Positions 34,003-47,100 of a DNA stretch of 64,000 nucleotides are shown here, one piece after another (position 1 is the first letter of the stretch; each line of letters begins with the position of its first letter). Origin of the DNA: Pterois miles. Taxonomy: Eukaryota > Chordata > Actinopteri > Perciformes > Scorpaenidae. The stretch lies in contig CAMQGK010000436.1 of NCBI GenBank assembly GCA_947000775.1, positions 1,596,001 to 1,660,000 of the forward strand, in the 5' to 3' direction. The notes beneath the pieces are model-generated. The model had not been told where the DNA came from, searched no databases, and was given only the letters and a program-made list of their open reading frames with translations. The translations under genes were made by a program, and so were the position numbers.

Positions 34003-35187
34003 TTACCGACTGGGCCGTGCTGGCCAATCACTGAAAGACCTCCAGAGGAAGGGTAAAGGGATTTCAATGTCCATCTGTGCTTTGCCCAGTCGAATGTAGG
34101 GCGCTGTGCTCGGGGACGTCCTCGTTATTAGATCTACCGTCTCATTCAGTCCTCCGTAGAGATGTGACTGTAAGATCCCGATAACCTCCTTGGCGTCGTT
34201 ATTTACCCGTTCCATATGTAACGCGTTGTACGCCTCCTGTATCTTCAGTTTGACCTGGTCTTTAAACTCAGCCACTCTTCTCTTCGCCTCCTCAGCACGC
34301 TGGTTTGAAGCCTGCAAGACTTCTGCATAGATAGCATCAACTTGAGAACCAATTTCCACATTTTCATCTTTTAGGTAGGTTAGCACATCCTCTGCTTTTC
34401 CAGCAATCAGCTGCAGGAGGTTATTAACCGCTTTGTGCAGCAAATCGAATCCCCTGTTCACCAACTGTCTGAGCTGATCATACGCCAAAGTCACAGAAGC
34501 CGCTGATTTATCCATGATCTCATGTCCGCTGATGGCAGCGTCGGCTCCAGGTATGCTGACCTGGACTCCTCTGATGTAGCTACACAGCTTCTCCAGGAGC
34601 TCAGCAAACCTCTGCATTGCCCTGCCAGCGGCTCCGGATGCAGACCTCCCAGCTCGCCGGAGCATCTCCAGGCTCGAGAGCTTCTCTTCGCATCCGGGCA
34701 ACGAAAACTTTGTGTCACTCAAGAACTGTGTGACTGAATCTAGCAAGACATGAACCTTGTCTTCACTGCGCTTCAAGACATGTCTGACCTGGTGAGCCAA
34801 CCTGTCTTTAACATCCTGCACACTGGTGGACATCAGGCTGTCCGAGGCCTTCCTGTACACGTCCTTTCCCTGATCACCGAGCTGTCTGACTGAATGCTGC
34901 AGTGTGTTGAAAGACAAACGCACCTCGTGATAGGCTCGCTCTACAACATTGGAAACTGTGTTTTTCAGTTTCATGCCGCCACGGCTGAGATCAAAACCAA
35001 AGTGATCGGAGTGGTACTTGTTGATGAACCTGAGCACAGCATCGGTCACCGCAGGAATCCTGTCCTTGGTACCCTCAATCACATCATGGAGGAAGTCCCA
35101 GTTCCACGACGTCTGGAGGATCAGCCTCCGGGGGTTTTTCAGCGTGGCTCTGGCAGTGAAAACATCAGCATCCTTTCCAGGACTGGA
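34003..35187 (-). CDS. apob: apob exon 28, C-terminal alpha-helical region and stop
   Basis: 394 codons and TAA (34003-34005). Starts [20 protein letters not shown], has [30 protein letters not shown] and [14 protein letters not shown], and ends near [19 protein letters not shown]. The end resembles the human terminus (PYMKLAPGELTIIL), so the true C-terminus is present although the exon is roughly 170 codons shorter than its human counterpart. Confidence 0.93.
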   Translation of the reverse strand, partial: SSPGKDADVFTARATLKNPRRLILQTSWNWDFLHDVIEGTKDRIPAVTDAVLRFINKYHSDHFGFDLSRGGMKLKNTVSNVVERAYHEVRLSFNTLQHSVRQLGDQGKDVYRKASDSLMSTSVQDVKDRLAHQVRHVLKRSEDKVHVLLDSVTQFLSDTKFSLPGCEEKLSSLEMLRRAGRSASGAAGRAMQRFAELLEKLCSYIRGVQVSIPGADAAISGHEIMDKSAASVTLAYDQLRQLVNRGFDLLHKAVNNLLQLIAGKAEDVLTYLKDENVEIGSQVDAIYAEVLQASNQRAEEAKRRVAEFKDQVKLKIQEAYNALHMERVNNDAKEVIGILQSHLYGGLNETVDLITRTSPSTAPYIRLGKAQMDIEIPLPFLWRSFSDWPARPSR

Positions 35188-38100
35188 CTGAAGTTGAGGG
35201 AACAAGTTGAGAAGAACAATGATTTAAACAGTGTCATGTTATATACAATATACAATACAACATATGAATCAAAGAGTTTGAAGTGTCTGACCAGGTAGCG
35301 GCTGAACAGTTTTCCATACAGCTGCGACAGAGACCTCCGCTGAAACTGCAGACCGAGGAAACCAGACGATGGACAAGACATAGATGCAGTGACGCCGTCT
35401 TTGTGGGAAGCCAGGCGGAAGCTGGCATCAACAAATGTTCGGCTGGTAATGTCCACACTGAGAGTGTGACGAGACTCCCTTTAAAACAGAAACGCTTGTT
35501 AACAGATGTGCTTCTAGTTTTCTGGTGTATCTTTGGTTGACTGGGTCAGAATTGCAAAAAACCTGCCTTCAGGTTAAAAAATAGCTTACACTGAATCAGC
35601 CAGAGCAGTTTGGCGCTTCATCCTGAGAAAAAGCAGTGGTGTTAATGTCACAGTAAATCAGTTTACCTCGATCAACCAGGGAAGTATCCAGAAACAATCA
35701 GACATCAGACAGTGTGATTACAGTTCACTTTGGCTTTTGCAGGGCTTCGTGCAAATCAGGGTTAACTGCTGATTGAACCAAAAGCTGTTTGGTGACTGAC
35801 ATGATGCCAGATGAATAATGTCTACTTTAGCAGTTTGACAGTTACAATGCATGGACTAACATCTTATTGGGTGGGAGCAGGTATTAAAAAACCCAACCAA
35901 TGCATCAGTAATGGTGGAAAAACTTAATCACCCTCTTGACCCGCTCACTGGAGACACATATCAATACCAGGCTACAGTAAATGTAATTAGATTAAATCAT
36001 ATCTCGATATAATCTGGATACAAGATGCATTTTAGTGCCGGGTTTAAAGGGGTTGAAGTGAGAGTGCTGTCCATAAAGCATGTTTGTCCTAAAGTCCTTG
36101 GTATGTATCATATATAAGATGCAGGTACAAATCTATAGAGTATGTCTACAGTATTTGGGAACTGATATGGATGAACGCTCATTTATGATGAATAACAACC
36201 TGCTGTCTATATGTACGCCATGGATCTGGGTTTATTGAGAGGCTCAGACCAGATAACAACTAAACAACTCGGCACAGTAGGCTTGGCTTTCCATCGTCTA
36301 CAGTCAGGGCAGGTGTGCTGGTTTCGACAGATGGCTTCCCTTCCTCGTAGTACCCAGAATGCCCTGTCTGACACAGGATGACAAAAGTATCTGTCATCAT
36401 CTGGAATCAGCAACTTGGTGAAAGGGTGGTCTGGATCCAAAACTATTGGATGCATAGAAGTCAGATCCGAGTGTGCAGCGCATCAAAGTCTGGTGAAAAG
36501 GACATGGAAGTCCCTGGCTCCACCTGTTTGGCTTTGCAAGGTCCAATGAGGTCTTGCCCCTTGTAATTTCATCAGCCTGATTACTGGCTGAATTGACGCA
36601 CCACCATGACAGAGGATCAGTTAAGTCCTTAACATCTGCCATATGGGTGCCCACAAAAACCTTGAAGGGGCATGACTGACTGCAGCCACAATGACTCAAC
36701 CGCGAGCTCTGTTTTTGAGAGTTGATGTCTGACATTGTGGTGCTACTTGAGAATGAGCCAGAAAAAGGGAAAGATGGACTTTATCTTGGCCATCAACCCT
36801 TATGAGGTAAGAAACTGACCTATAAACCTGGTCTAATGCATCACAGAAAACGAGTGCCTGTATGGTGACGTGAAAGGCCGGCATCAGCGGAGGCAACAAT
36901 CTGAGGCAGGGTCAGTAGCTCATTCTCCCACTCTTTCCATGATTGCATTACATCCTGTGGAAGAAGTGGATCATCCCAGTCACGCTGTTTCTCCCAGAAG
37001 TAGCACCTTACTCGTGTGGTGTAAGGCAAGATAGTTGGTAGATGCTACGCATGGCTATCTTCTGACACTTGAAACAGTCTGTGTTTGTAGTATGTATGGA
37101 CGAACACAGACTACGACTGTGCTGAGTGTTGTCACAGTAAGGCCAATAGGGCTTTGCTTTGCCTTGCTTCTTACTCTGTAAACTTGGGGATGCTGAACTG
37201 TCCTTAGCTCAGTGTAAAATTGTGGTAGCCTGCCTTGTCTTTGGCTTCCCCACTGGCGAGATGTCCATTGTTATCATGACACGAGGCCTCATATTGTAGC
37301 CAGTCAGAGGAATCACTTATAGACATACATTTTTTCAAAATAATGACTCAGTCACATTTTTATCTTTTCTTTTTATCTTTCACTGGACTTCCATACAGAT
37401 TAAATTAAGCCAATACATTTTATTTCCAATCTAATTGGAAATTGAAGATGCAAAAAATATACTTACCTCAGGTTTTGTGCCACAACATGTTGCCAGTCAA
37501 CATTTACATCATTGTGAATCAAGTTGCACTTCCCATTGAGATTGATAACTCCATTAGCAAATCCAAAGATTGCACTGGCTGAGGGCAAATAAACAAAAAT
37601 AAATAAATACATAAATAAATAAATTCACAAAAAATGAAATGAAATACAGTATGGTGTGTGTGTGCCTCACTTGCCGTTGAGGTCGTATTCCAAGAACATC
37701 ATGGTAGAAGTGCAGATGGACCTCAGCGAAGTTACAAGGCTTGAGTCTTTTTTCTCCAGGTCGGCGGTCGTTGACAGGTTATAAATAGGGGAGGAAACCT
37801 TCAGAGTGGCACTGAGGCCTCCAAAAGCTGGAATAAACACGCTTGAAGGCAGATGTAAGACAGTTTCAGGGATTTCAATTTTTTGCTCTGGGATGACGAT
37901 AGTTGGAAGTTCAAAGTTTGAAATCTGGTATGCGATTTCGTTTAGGCCGATAGTGTGCTCTCCGATGCTAAAGGACTTTGGTATTGTGAAAGATGAGACT
38001 GTGATTTCATATTGTGGCATCTTAAATGACAGGAATGACATTTTCCCCTGGAGATGCTCTACTTTAATATCGTAACTGGGCACTGACATTATTGGCAAGC

Positions 38101-41100
38101 CAGGCAGCATGATTTCAAAAGCTGGAGTCGTGATCACTCTGGGGATATGAAGGTTCTTAGGATCGACCGTGAAGGGTTCCACATGCAAGCTGGTAAACGG
38201 CACATCAAAGGCTGGAATTAAGACTGCAGGGGGAAGAGTGAGATGTTCAGGGACATCCAGGGTTTCCAGTCGCATGTCTATGTTCCTGATGGAGCGTGGG
38301 AGTTCTTTTACCCAAGAAGGCACTGCAATGCTAATCTCAGGGATGCTGAAAATGATGCTGTTTTCAAATAGTTTGAATGGTATTGTGTACTCCTGGCCAA
38401 CCGTGGTCTTTGTGTACACGATGCTGGAGGACATGTTAAGGAATTGTAAATTGTCCATATTTGTGACCTGATCATACTTGAGAATATCCCAGAGGTTCTT
38501 CTGATATACAGGAAGCCGAACTGACTTCAAGAAAGCAAGGTGGCCTTCCACTGATCCGGTCAAGTCCATGCGTACTTCAGATTCATCATTGGACATGAGT
38601 AAATCACAAGCATGGATCAGAGATACCAGTTGTTGTTTACCACTCCAAGTGAAAGACTGCTTGTCTGAGCTGATGGCAAGGCTGATGCTTTGAATGAGTC
38701 CAGCATGGCCCAAAGTACTTGGCTGACTTGCATCAATGTTCAGTGTAGTCTTGAAGGTTGTTAAAGGAACAAAATGTAGTTCTCCTTTAACAATGTGCTT
38801 TCCATTTGTGTTGAAAGATGCGGAATCAACATTGTTATTGCTGGTGTAATCAACTGTTGCAAAGATTCGACGCAAGGAGACCTCGAGAGCCAAGTCCTTG
38901 TTTACGCCAAACTGGAAGATGTTATTATTTGAGCTTCTTTTTTTGTTTTTCCTGTTTGTCTACGGTTGAGTTTAAAACAGTCCTGACGGCTGAACGCAGG
39001 CTATTGGCATTAAGGTAGAAACTAGCCTCATTTTCAAGTTCTCCAGCAAAGTTACAACTGTTTATGATCGTTATGTCTGACTTCCCTTGGGTTGAGGTCT
39101 CCAGTGACACATAGGAATGAAGAGCTTCCAGTACCCACTTCATGTCAAGGTTTCCTTTGAATACAGACTCAATCAGAGGAATCTTAAAAAAGTATTTTAC
39201 TTTTTTGTTGGAGGCAACATTAGTCTTACTATTTCCGGTGAGTTCCTGATTCAGCTCCAGATTGAGGAAGGGTAGATTGATTTTTGCAGCATTGGCTACA
39301 GAAGCTTCCATGTTGCTTTTGGTGAGGGTAACAGTACATTCATGGTTTGCTTCCACATTGTTATGCTCCAGGGACATGGTGGCGGCCAGTTTTATTCCTC
39401 TCTTCCTCGTCAAACTGGCGATGCCATCAATTTTTCCATTCAAAACATTAAACACGGATGTTGAGGAACCACTGAACTGTGCAACAATGTCAGACTGGTT
39501 GTAAAGGCCAGCATTAACACTTACGGTAATCACAGCAGATTTGAAAGAGAAGTCACAAGTTACATTACCCAAGGCTGGGATCAAAACGTCGTTCTGAACG
39601 GCTGGTAGCGTGAAAGTGGGCAGCTTTATTTCACTTAAAGTTTCTGGAACGTGGATGACAGGTAACTCCAATGATGGTAGCACAAGGTGATAGGACGGCA
39701 CAGAGAAACCCAGCGGTGGAACCTTGAAGCCTGGTGTACTGACCTCCTTGGGAACAAAGTAGCTAAAGGCTGGCATTTCAGCTCTGAAAGCAGAAACCTC
39801 AATGTTCAGTACTGGTATTTTGTATCCAGGGACGGTGAATATTCTAGGAGGGAGACTAGAGGTGTCTATCTTGTGCTTGATATACTGTGCCTTTGCTTGG
39901 TTGTATGAATCTTTTAGATGAGCAACTACTTTGTCTCTGCATTGTTCAAAGTGAGCCTGGATGATGTTGGCATTGTCAGTAATTGCATTGTAAATTGGTT
40001 CAAGGTGTAATTCAAAGCTGTGTGTATCAGGGTTCTTGTAGTAATGAAGCTTCAAGTTTATATCAAATGACTGCTGAGGATTGGTAAGCAAGGTTTCCAA
40101 TCCAGCATTTTCCCACAGTGAGAGGTCTTTGACCTCCGGGGTTTTAATCTCAAGATAAGGTACAGTCATCTCTGGGATCGATAGAGGAACAGTCAGAAAG
40201 TCCAGATTAGCCTCTCCACTAGCTGATGAGTGAAAGAAGATGTCCATTTCATTGTTTTCTGCTGTGAAGTTGTGATTGTACTTGTACTGATTGAATCTTG
40301 CCAAAGTAAACCAAGAAGCACGGTGCTTCTCAGTGTTTAGGACGAGGCCATAATCATGTTGGAGATCAACCTTACCAGTGAGTTTCAAGGGGAAGAACAT
40401 TTTTGAGTTTACTTTGTTCTTAACATCAAGCTCAATCTGAAATGGATGGGCTGTGAACTCCAGGGAGCTGGCCATGAATCCAGTCAGGCTGCCGCTAAAT
40501 TCAGCATCATGAGAGGCCGTCACTTCAACTTTCAGGTCCCCGATATGAGCCTCTCCATTTAAAACCATTACACTCCTCTTGACAGACGGAGCTTCAGTTT
40601 CACATCTCGCGTCAACAGTAATATGGCTGAAGATGACTGATTCAGCAGTCAGTGTCTGCGTGGATTTTATGGCCTTACAGTCTGTTTCTCCGATAAAATT
40701 CAACTTGGCAGTGCTAAAATTGATGTTCAATTCTACATTGCTCTTGTGTGTACCTTCATCAGAGTAGTCTTCGATGGACCATTTTCCATTACCGGTAGTT
40801 TCACCGGTCATGGTCAGACTGCCTGATTCCACTGTGGCTGCTATATTCTGATTTATGGATGCCTGACTTGAAGTTTCAATTGCTGGGATGTCCAAAATGT
40901 GGTTGTAGGTTGTGGCTATGGCTGCAGATATTTCATTCTCCAATGTAACTACCATATTGTTGACCAAGTCTGCCATGTACATTTGGGTTGTAGCCTTGGT
41001 AGTAGTCTTAGCCGAAGCCTCAGCAGAAGAACCAGTGAAGGTCAAGGACCCTTCATGATCAACTGAGAAGGCCATATGTGCAGCTTTCACTGTTTCTATG

Positions 41101-44100
41101 AAGAGCAACTTATTCATTCTGGGAGCTTCCAACTGAGCAGTGGCTTCAAAGGTGTATTCAAGGGGTTTGATGGGTGATTTAGCATGAGAGGTAAGAGAGG
41201 CTGTGAATTGTGGGTTTTTTGGTGTGGATGTTGAGTTCTCAATCTTCCCTGTAATTTCAAGAATGTACTGTGGGAAGTTTACTCTAAATTCTCCAAGGAG
41301 TTTCCCAAAAACTGGGAAACAAATGTCACTGCGAACCTCCGGCAATCTGACCTCTGGAATTGGAAGCACTGCGATTTCAAAGTCCTTCAGATTTAATTTG
41401 GGGATGTTGACGGTTGGAAATTTTATTTCTGAGAGAGTTATTTCTGGGAAAGTGAGATCTGGTAGATCCGATAGGTAGAGAAGTTTCAGGTCACCAAAGA
41501 TTTCCTCAGGATCAGGCGTTTGGATCTCAAATTCTCTGATTTCATCTATGAGAGCAACTAGATATGCTTGGATCTGATCAAAGTCTATGGTAAAGGCAGG
41601 GATTGTGTAGTAGTTGAGGATGGTAAACTCAGGGACTGAAATTTGAGCAGGGATACTGATCTCCTGCAGTTTGTTGAGGTTGACTGTGAATGCTGGAATG
41701 ATAAGGTCAGTGAGAGGTACTGTAAACGTGGGAACTTCAATCTCAGCTCTCTTCAGCGCACTAAGGACACCATTTAGAGTTTGCTTCATCTGGGTGACGA
41801 TCTTGTTGTCACTTCCCACTTTCCTGATCTTGTCTATCAGTTGGTTTAAATGCACAGAAATGTAGGCCAACACATTGCTGTAGGATCCACTCGCTCTTTG
41901 GAGGTAAATGTACATTTCGTTTCTGATATCCATGTCAAGTATTCTTTGTCGCATGTCCTCAAGGACATCCTGCACTTTCATCTTAACGTCATTGTAGAAT
42001 GTAATGTCGATCACGTTTTTCAGTTTCTTAATAGCATCAGCCACCTTTGTGTTTTTGAGTTTGTCCAAATACGTGAAAACAGAACTTTGGATCTCTCTGA
42101 AAAATCCCCGAACCGCCTCGATCTTTTGCACAATCTCATATGTTTTAATCTGCTCGTTCAAATAGTTTGTAAGTTCAGCAATCTTCTTGTTGGTCTCATC
42201 AACAAATGACCTGTAGTCAAAGTCCTTCAGTGACTTCAGCGCTGAAGAAATGTGCTCATTAAGGTCATCAATGCTTTTCCTAAATTCAGTTGTCTTGAGC
42301 TGGCTTGTCACGCTGTGTAGAAGTTGCATAATTTTGTCATCAATAAATTCATAGTTGATAGATTTCAGAGCATCTACCATTGACTGCACAGTCTCTTCAA
42401 TTTTGAATTGTTTGATGAGAATCACCACGTGATCCATTAATTCTTTAAATTTATCATTAACACCATATTTTAGAAGTAGATCCCTAACGTAAGAATACAC
42501 AGTATTGATTTTTTGGGGGATTTCATATTCATCAATCCAGTTGACAATAACATCATTCATAGATTCCATTACTTTTGCTATCTCTGAGGAGGGGATTGTA
42601 TATGATAGCTGCTCGACATACGTGGCCAAATCAACTGACAGAAGGTAATCCCTTAAATCTTGGAAAAACAAGCTGACATCAAAGTTGTCAATGACCTGTT
42701 TCACTTTGGACAGTTTGTCTTTGATTTTCTCCAAGATTTCATATTCAGCATCAAGCCTCTGCAGCCACACAGCACTGCTTTCTGTGAGCTTCTGTAAATT
42801 GATCTGTCTGATGACGTCCTCCATGGTTTCAAGTGCTGTGATGAGCGACTGCTTGACTTCGTACTTCTCATCAAATGCCCGAAGCTGATTTTCCATCTCT
42901 GAAAGTACATTTGTTATCTTGTCAGCATGCTGTCCGGCCTCGATATAGTCTTTGACTGTAAGGATGACATCTCTAATTTTGGTGGTAATACCCAATACCA
43001 TATTTTCCATGTTCTTTCTTAGGTTGTCCACTGCAACCTCCAAGTCATCCATTGTTACAGCAAAGTCATTGATCAAATGATCAACTTTTACTTTTACTAG
43101 ATTCACTTTGTTCTCCACGTCCATTTCTCGCATGAAGTTGCTGACTTGCAGAGGTAACTGATCTAGCCTGGCTCTAAAGTTAGCGATTAGCTGATTAATG
43201 TCTAAATTGTCGATGAACTGATGAAGTGATTGTAAGGCTTGTACAAGTGTGTTCTTCAGCTGCTCAAAAGCAACAGGAAGGCTCTCAATGAACGGAATGT
43301 CAATGATACGACATTCATTGTTCTTGTCATACTTGAGGAATCCAGCCATACGAAATCCTTCTGCTTCTGAGCTCTTGTTTTTGCTCAGTTTGTTGTAAAT
43401 GTCATTTAACAGCACTCCTGAAAACTCAAATCCAATCTTCTCTGGATTGTTGTAAGTACTAATGTCCTGGTTATAAGCTTGGTCGTTCAGTTTAGATTTT
43501 ACCTTCCAGGTCAGAAATTGGTCACTTGGTGTCAGGAGGCCATCAACATTGTTGTCAAAATTGGTGGAAAACTCCCCATTTGGAAGCATATGTGTGGTTG
43601 ATACTCGGCTGCCATGTGAGAGTCCAAAAGCCAGGGGCTCTGCTTTCACCACCAACCTACTGTACAGCTGTCCAGTGTGCTTCCCATTCACAGTAATCTC
43701 CCCATCGCTGTTGACAAGAGCATCGACGCTAAGGCTGAAAGGCTGCACCATGGCGCGAATGGCGCTGTCAAAACGTATCGGCTCAGAGTTTATTTGTGCC
43801 TCACACTTTGACTTGGAGGAAAGTCCAGCAAATTCAAGTTCACAATTGTGACTTATGTGTGCATCCAGTAGATTTCCAGATGTGCTGTATTTCACTGTAC
43901 CAGCCAGATCGTCATAACTGAGTTCATAGGTATGTTTAATGTCGTGTTGTTCTCCGTAAGCTCCCTTCATGCTTCCACTCAGATCCATCGTAATTGGTTC
44001 AAGCTTCATGTGACCTTCATTGTTCAAACTGGCATCATAAAACTTGAGGTCATTTGTCATATCAAATGACATGACAAAGGGCTTCATGTCAACCTTGGTG

Positions 44101-47100
44101 TCTTGCTTGTAGTAAATATCTTGACAGATGAAGTTGTTAGTCTTGGAGTGCAGGGCTAGGGTCCACATAGTGAGCGTCAGAGTGTGGCTATTTTCTGTAT
44201 TCATCTGCTTCAACGTTCCCATGGTATTGCTATTGACGGTCAGGGCCCGACGGTTCAGTACAACATCCACTTTGTTTCTTGTGGTTGCATCATATGCATG
44301 GCCCTTAAGGACACCATTGAAAGAGGCTTCGTCAGCTGTGATTTTACCCTCGATGTCCAGCTCTCCTCTACTCTCCTCAGCCGTCGCTGTGGTCCTCGAG
44401 GACAGGGATGCTCCACTGCTGTCTATAGCACAAATGAAGGTATTCTCCACGGCGACCGGGCTGCACTGAAAGCTGTTAGATCCACCGGTGGTGAGACCGT
44501 TTCTGCCAACGGTAACAGACGCTTTGTGCAATCCACGTCCTGTGTCAAAAGTGAAGGAGCCTTCAGAGATTATGTTGAGCCCGTTTGAATCCAGGGAGCC
44601 TGTTATAAGTGAATATGCCCTGTTCGTGTCGTCATCTGCCTGTGACTCAGTTCTGAGGATGGCCATATGTCTTGACGCACCAAGCTCAACTTTGTTACTG
44701 AACGATCTACCCATGCCTGTGGCGACTGCATTGCACTTTAGGGTCAGCTGTGCATCTTTATACTTGAGCTCTGCTACATGCCTGACGACATCTTCCAGGG
44801 CACTGGTTCTGGACACAATGTTCAACTCAGAGTTTGCATAGACTCCCTGGATCATGTTGTGAACATCAATTATTGGTGAGTTGAAGTGCAGGGTGGACTC
44901 TCCTCGTCCTTCTCCAAGTAGTGGACGCAGGTTGTAGCTGTTGCTGTAGGACGTGTTGGTGTACAATGAACCTATCTTAAGCGATCCGTCCATGGTGGCA
45001 TCTCCTGAGACTTCATCTGAATCTAGAGTTGAAGTCGACTGGGCAGCGTAGTAGAGAAAGGCTTGCAGGCCTATTGGACTAGAGGCTTGAATTTTATAGT
45101 TGGCCCGTGCTTTCAGTTTGTTGGTGACTTGTAATGTTTCTGAGACACTAAAGCTTGTGTCAATGAAGCTATGACTGAAGGAACTATTCAGGAGGTACTT
45201 GAGGTTATCATCAGCTCTTCCTGACATCATGCCGGTTCCTTGAAACAGACAGAAAAGAGAGTATCATCTGTCACTGTAAAAGATAAAAAAATATGTTATG
45301 ATGAGCACATGGTTGATACCGAAATGTCAGTTACTGCACTTTATTAAACTACACGCTCCAAATCTTATTTTTCCTGATAGTAGAAGCTCAGTTTCACCAA
45401 AAAATCAATTTATATCAGTAACTGAAGTTTTTAAAATCTTGTCATGCCATTTTCTTTTAACAAATACAACAAAGAAAACATAACCACTATTCACTGACTG
45501 CTGGTGTCTGAAGAGGACTTTTACCTTCAAGTCTGTATGACAGCAGGCTGAGAGGTGACTGGGCCGTGGCCCGGTACTGTGCGACGTAGCTTGGGACGTC
45601 GGCGGTGGCGTTGCCTCCGGAGATGGAGGCTTCCCAGCGGTAGAAGTTGCTGTTGATCTTGGTGGATGCTTCTGCCAGGCCGAGGAGGGGCAGGGCGAGA
45701 TCCAGAGAAGCTGGTATAGTGAATGATGGCAGTGGGTAGCTCTGGGCAGGGATGTGGACGCCAAGCTCTGGTAAACTTATGAGGGGAGTAGACAGAGTGG
45801 TTGGGATGTTCAGGTCTTCTGACGTTTGGCCTCCGTGTGGAAGAGGAAGTGAGACAGCTAGTTTGTCCTTGTTGAACTGGTATCGGAACGTGCTGTCACT
45901 GTAGAGGGAAAAGGAAACGTGTAATCAATACTGATCAGGATTTGGTCTTTGCATCTGAAATGTATTAAACTGTTCACGGTGAAAGAACAGAAAAAATAGA
46001 AAATGAATGTCCTTAAAGTCCCCATGAAATGAAAAAGGTTTTCTCAGTTTTACTCCCATGTCCCTGCGTTAACTCTTGATATTTGAGTTATTAACTCTTG
46101 ATATCTGAGTTATTAACTTTTGATATTTGAGTTATTAACTCTTGATATCTGAGTTTTTAACTCTTGATATCTGAGTTATTAACTCTTGATATTTGAGTTA
46201 ATAACTCTTGATATCTGAGTTATTAACTCTGAGTTATTAACTCTTGATATTTGAGTTATTCACTCTTTGAGTTATTAACTCTTGATATTTGAGTTATTAA
46301 CTCTTGATATTTGAGTTATTAACTCTTGATATCTGAGTTATTAACTCTTGATATTGGAGTTATTAACTCTTGATATCTAAGTTATTAACTCTTGATATCT
46401 GAGTTATTAACTTTTGATATTTGAGTTATTAACTCTTGATATCTGAGTTTTTAACTCTTGATATCTGAGTCATTAACTCTTGATATTTGAGTTAATAACT
46501 CTTGATATCTGAGTTATTAACTCTGAGTTATTAACTCTTGATATTTGAGTTATTCACTCTTTGAGTTATTAACTCTTGATATTTGAGTTATTAACTCTTG
46601 ATATCTGAGTTATTAACTCTTGATATTTGAGTTATTCACTCTTTGAGTTATTAACTCTTGATATTTGAGTTATTAACTCTTGATATTTGAGTTATTAACT
46701 CTTGATATCTGAGTTATTAACTCTTGATATCTGAGTTATTAACTCTGAGTTATTAACTCTTGATATCTGAGTTTTTAACTCTTGATATCTGAGTTATTAA
46801 CTCTTGATATTTGAGTTATTAACTCTTGATATCTGAGTTATTAACTCTGAGTTATTAACTCTTGATATCTGAGTTATTATGTTATTATTATTATTATGTT
46901 ATATTTATGGAGTGGTTTGCTGGGGCAGCAGCATCACAGCTGCAGACAGGAAGAGGCTGGATAAGATCATCAAAAGGGCCAGCTCTGTCCTGGGATGCTC
47001 TCTGGACTCAGTGCAGGTGGTGGGAGAGAGGAGGACGATGGCGAAGCTGTCATCCATGATGGAGAAGGACTCCCACCCCATGAGAGACACCATCAGAGCT

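Noticed and set aside
34894..35298. 134-codon plus-strand frame
   Set aside because: Antisense to apob exon 28 and intron; no domain.
37667..38893. Separate 408-codon gene next to apob
   Set aside because: It is the continuation of the giant apob exon after the frameshift, with family-matching sequence up to the splice donor.
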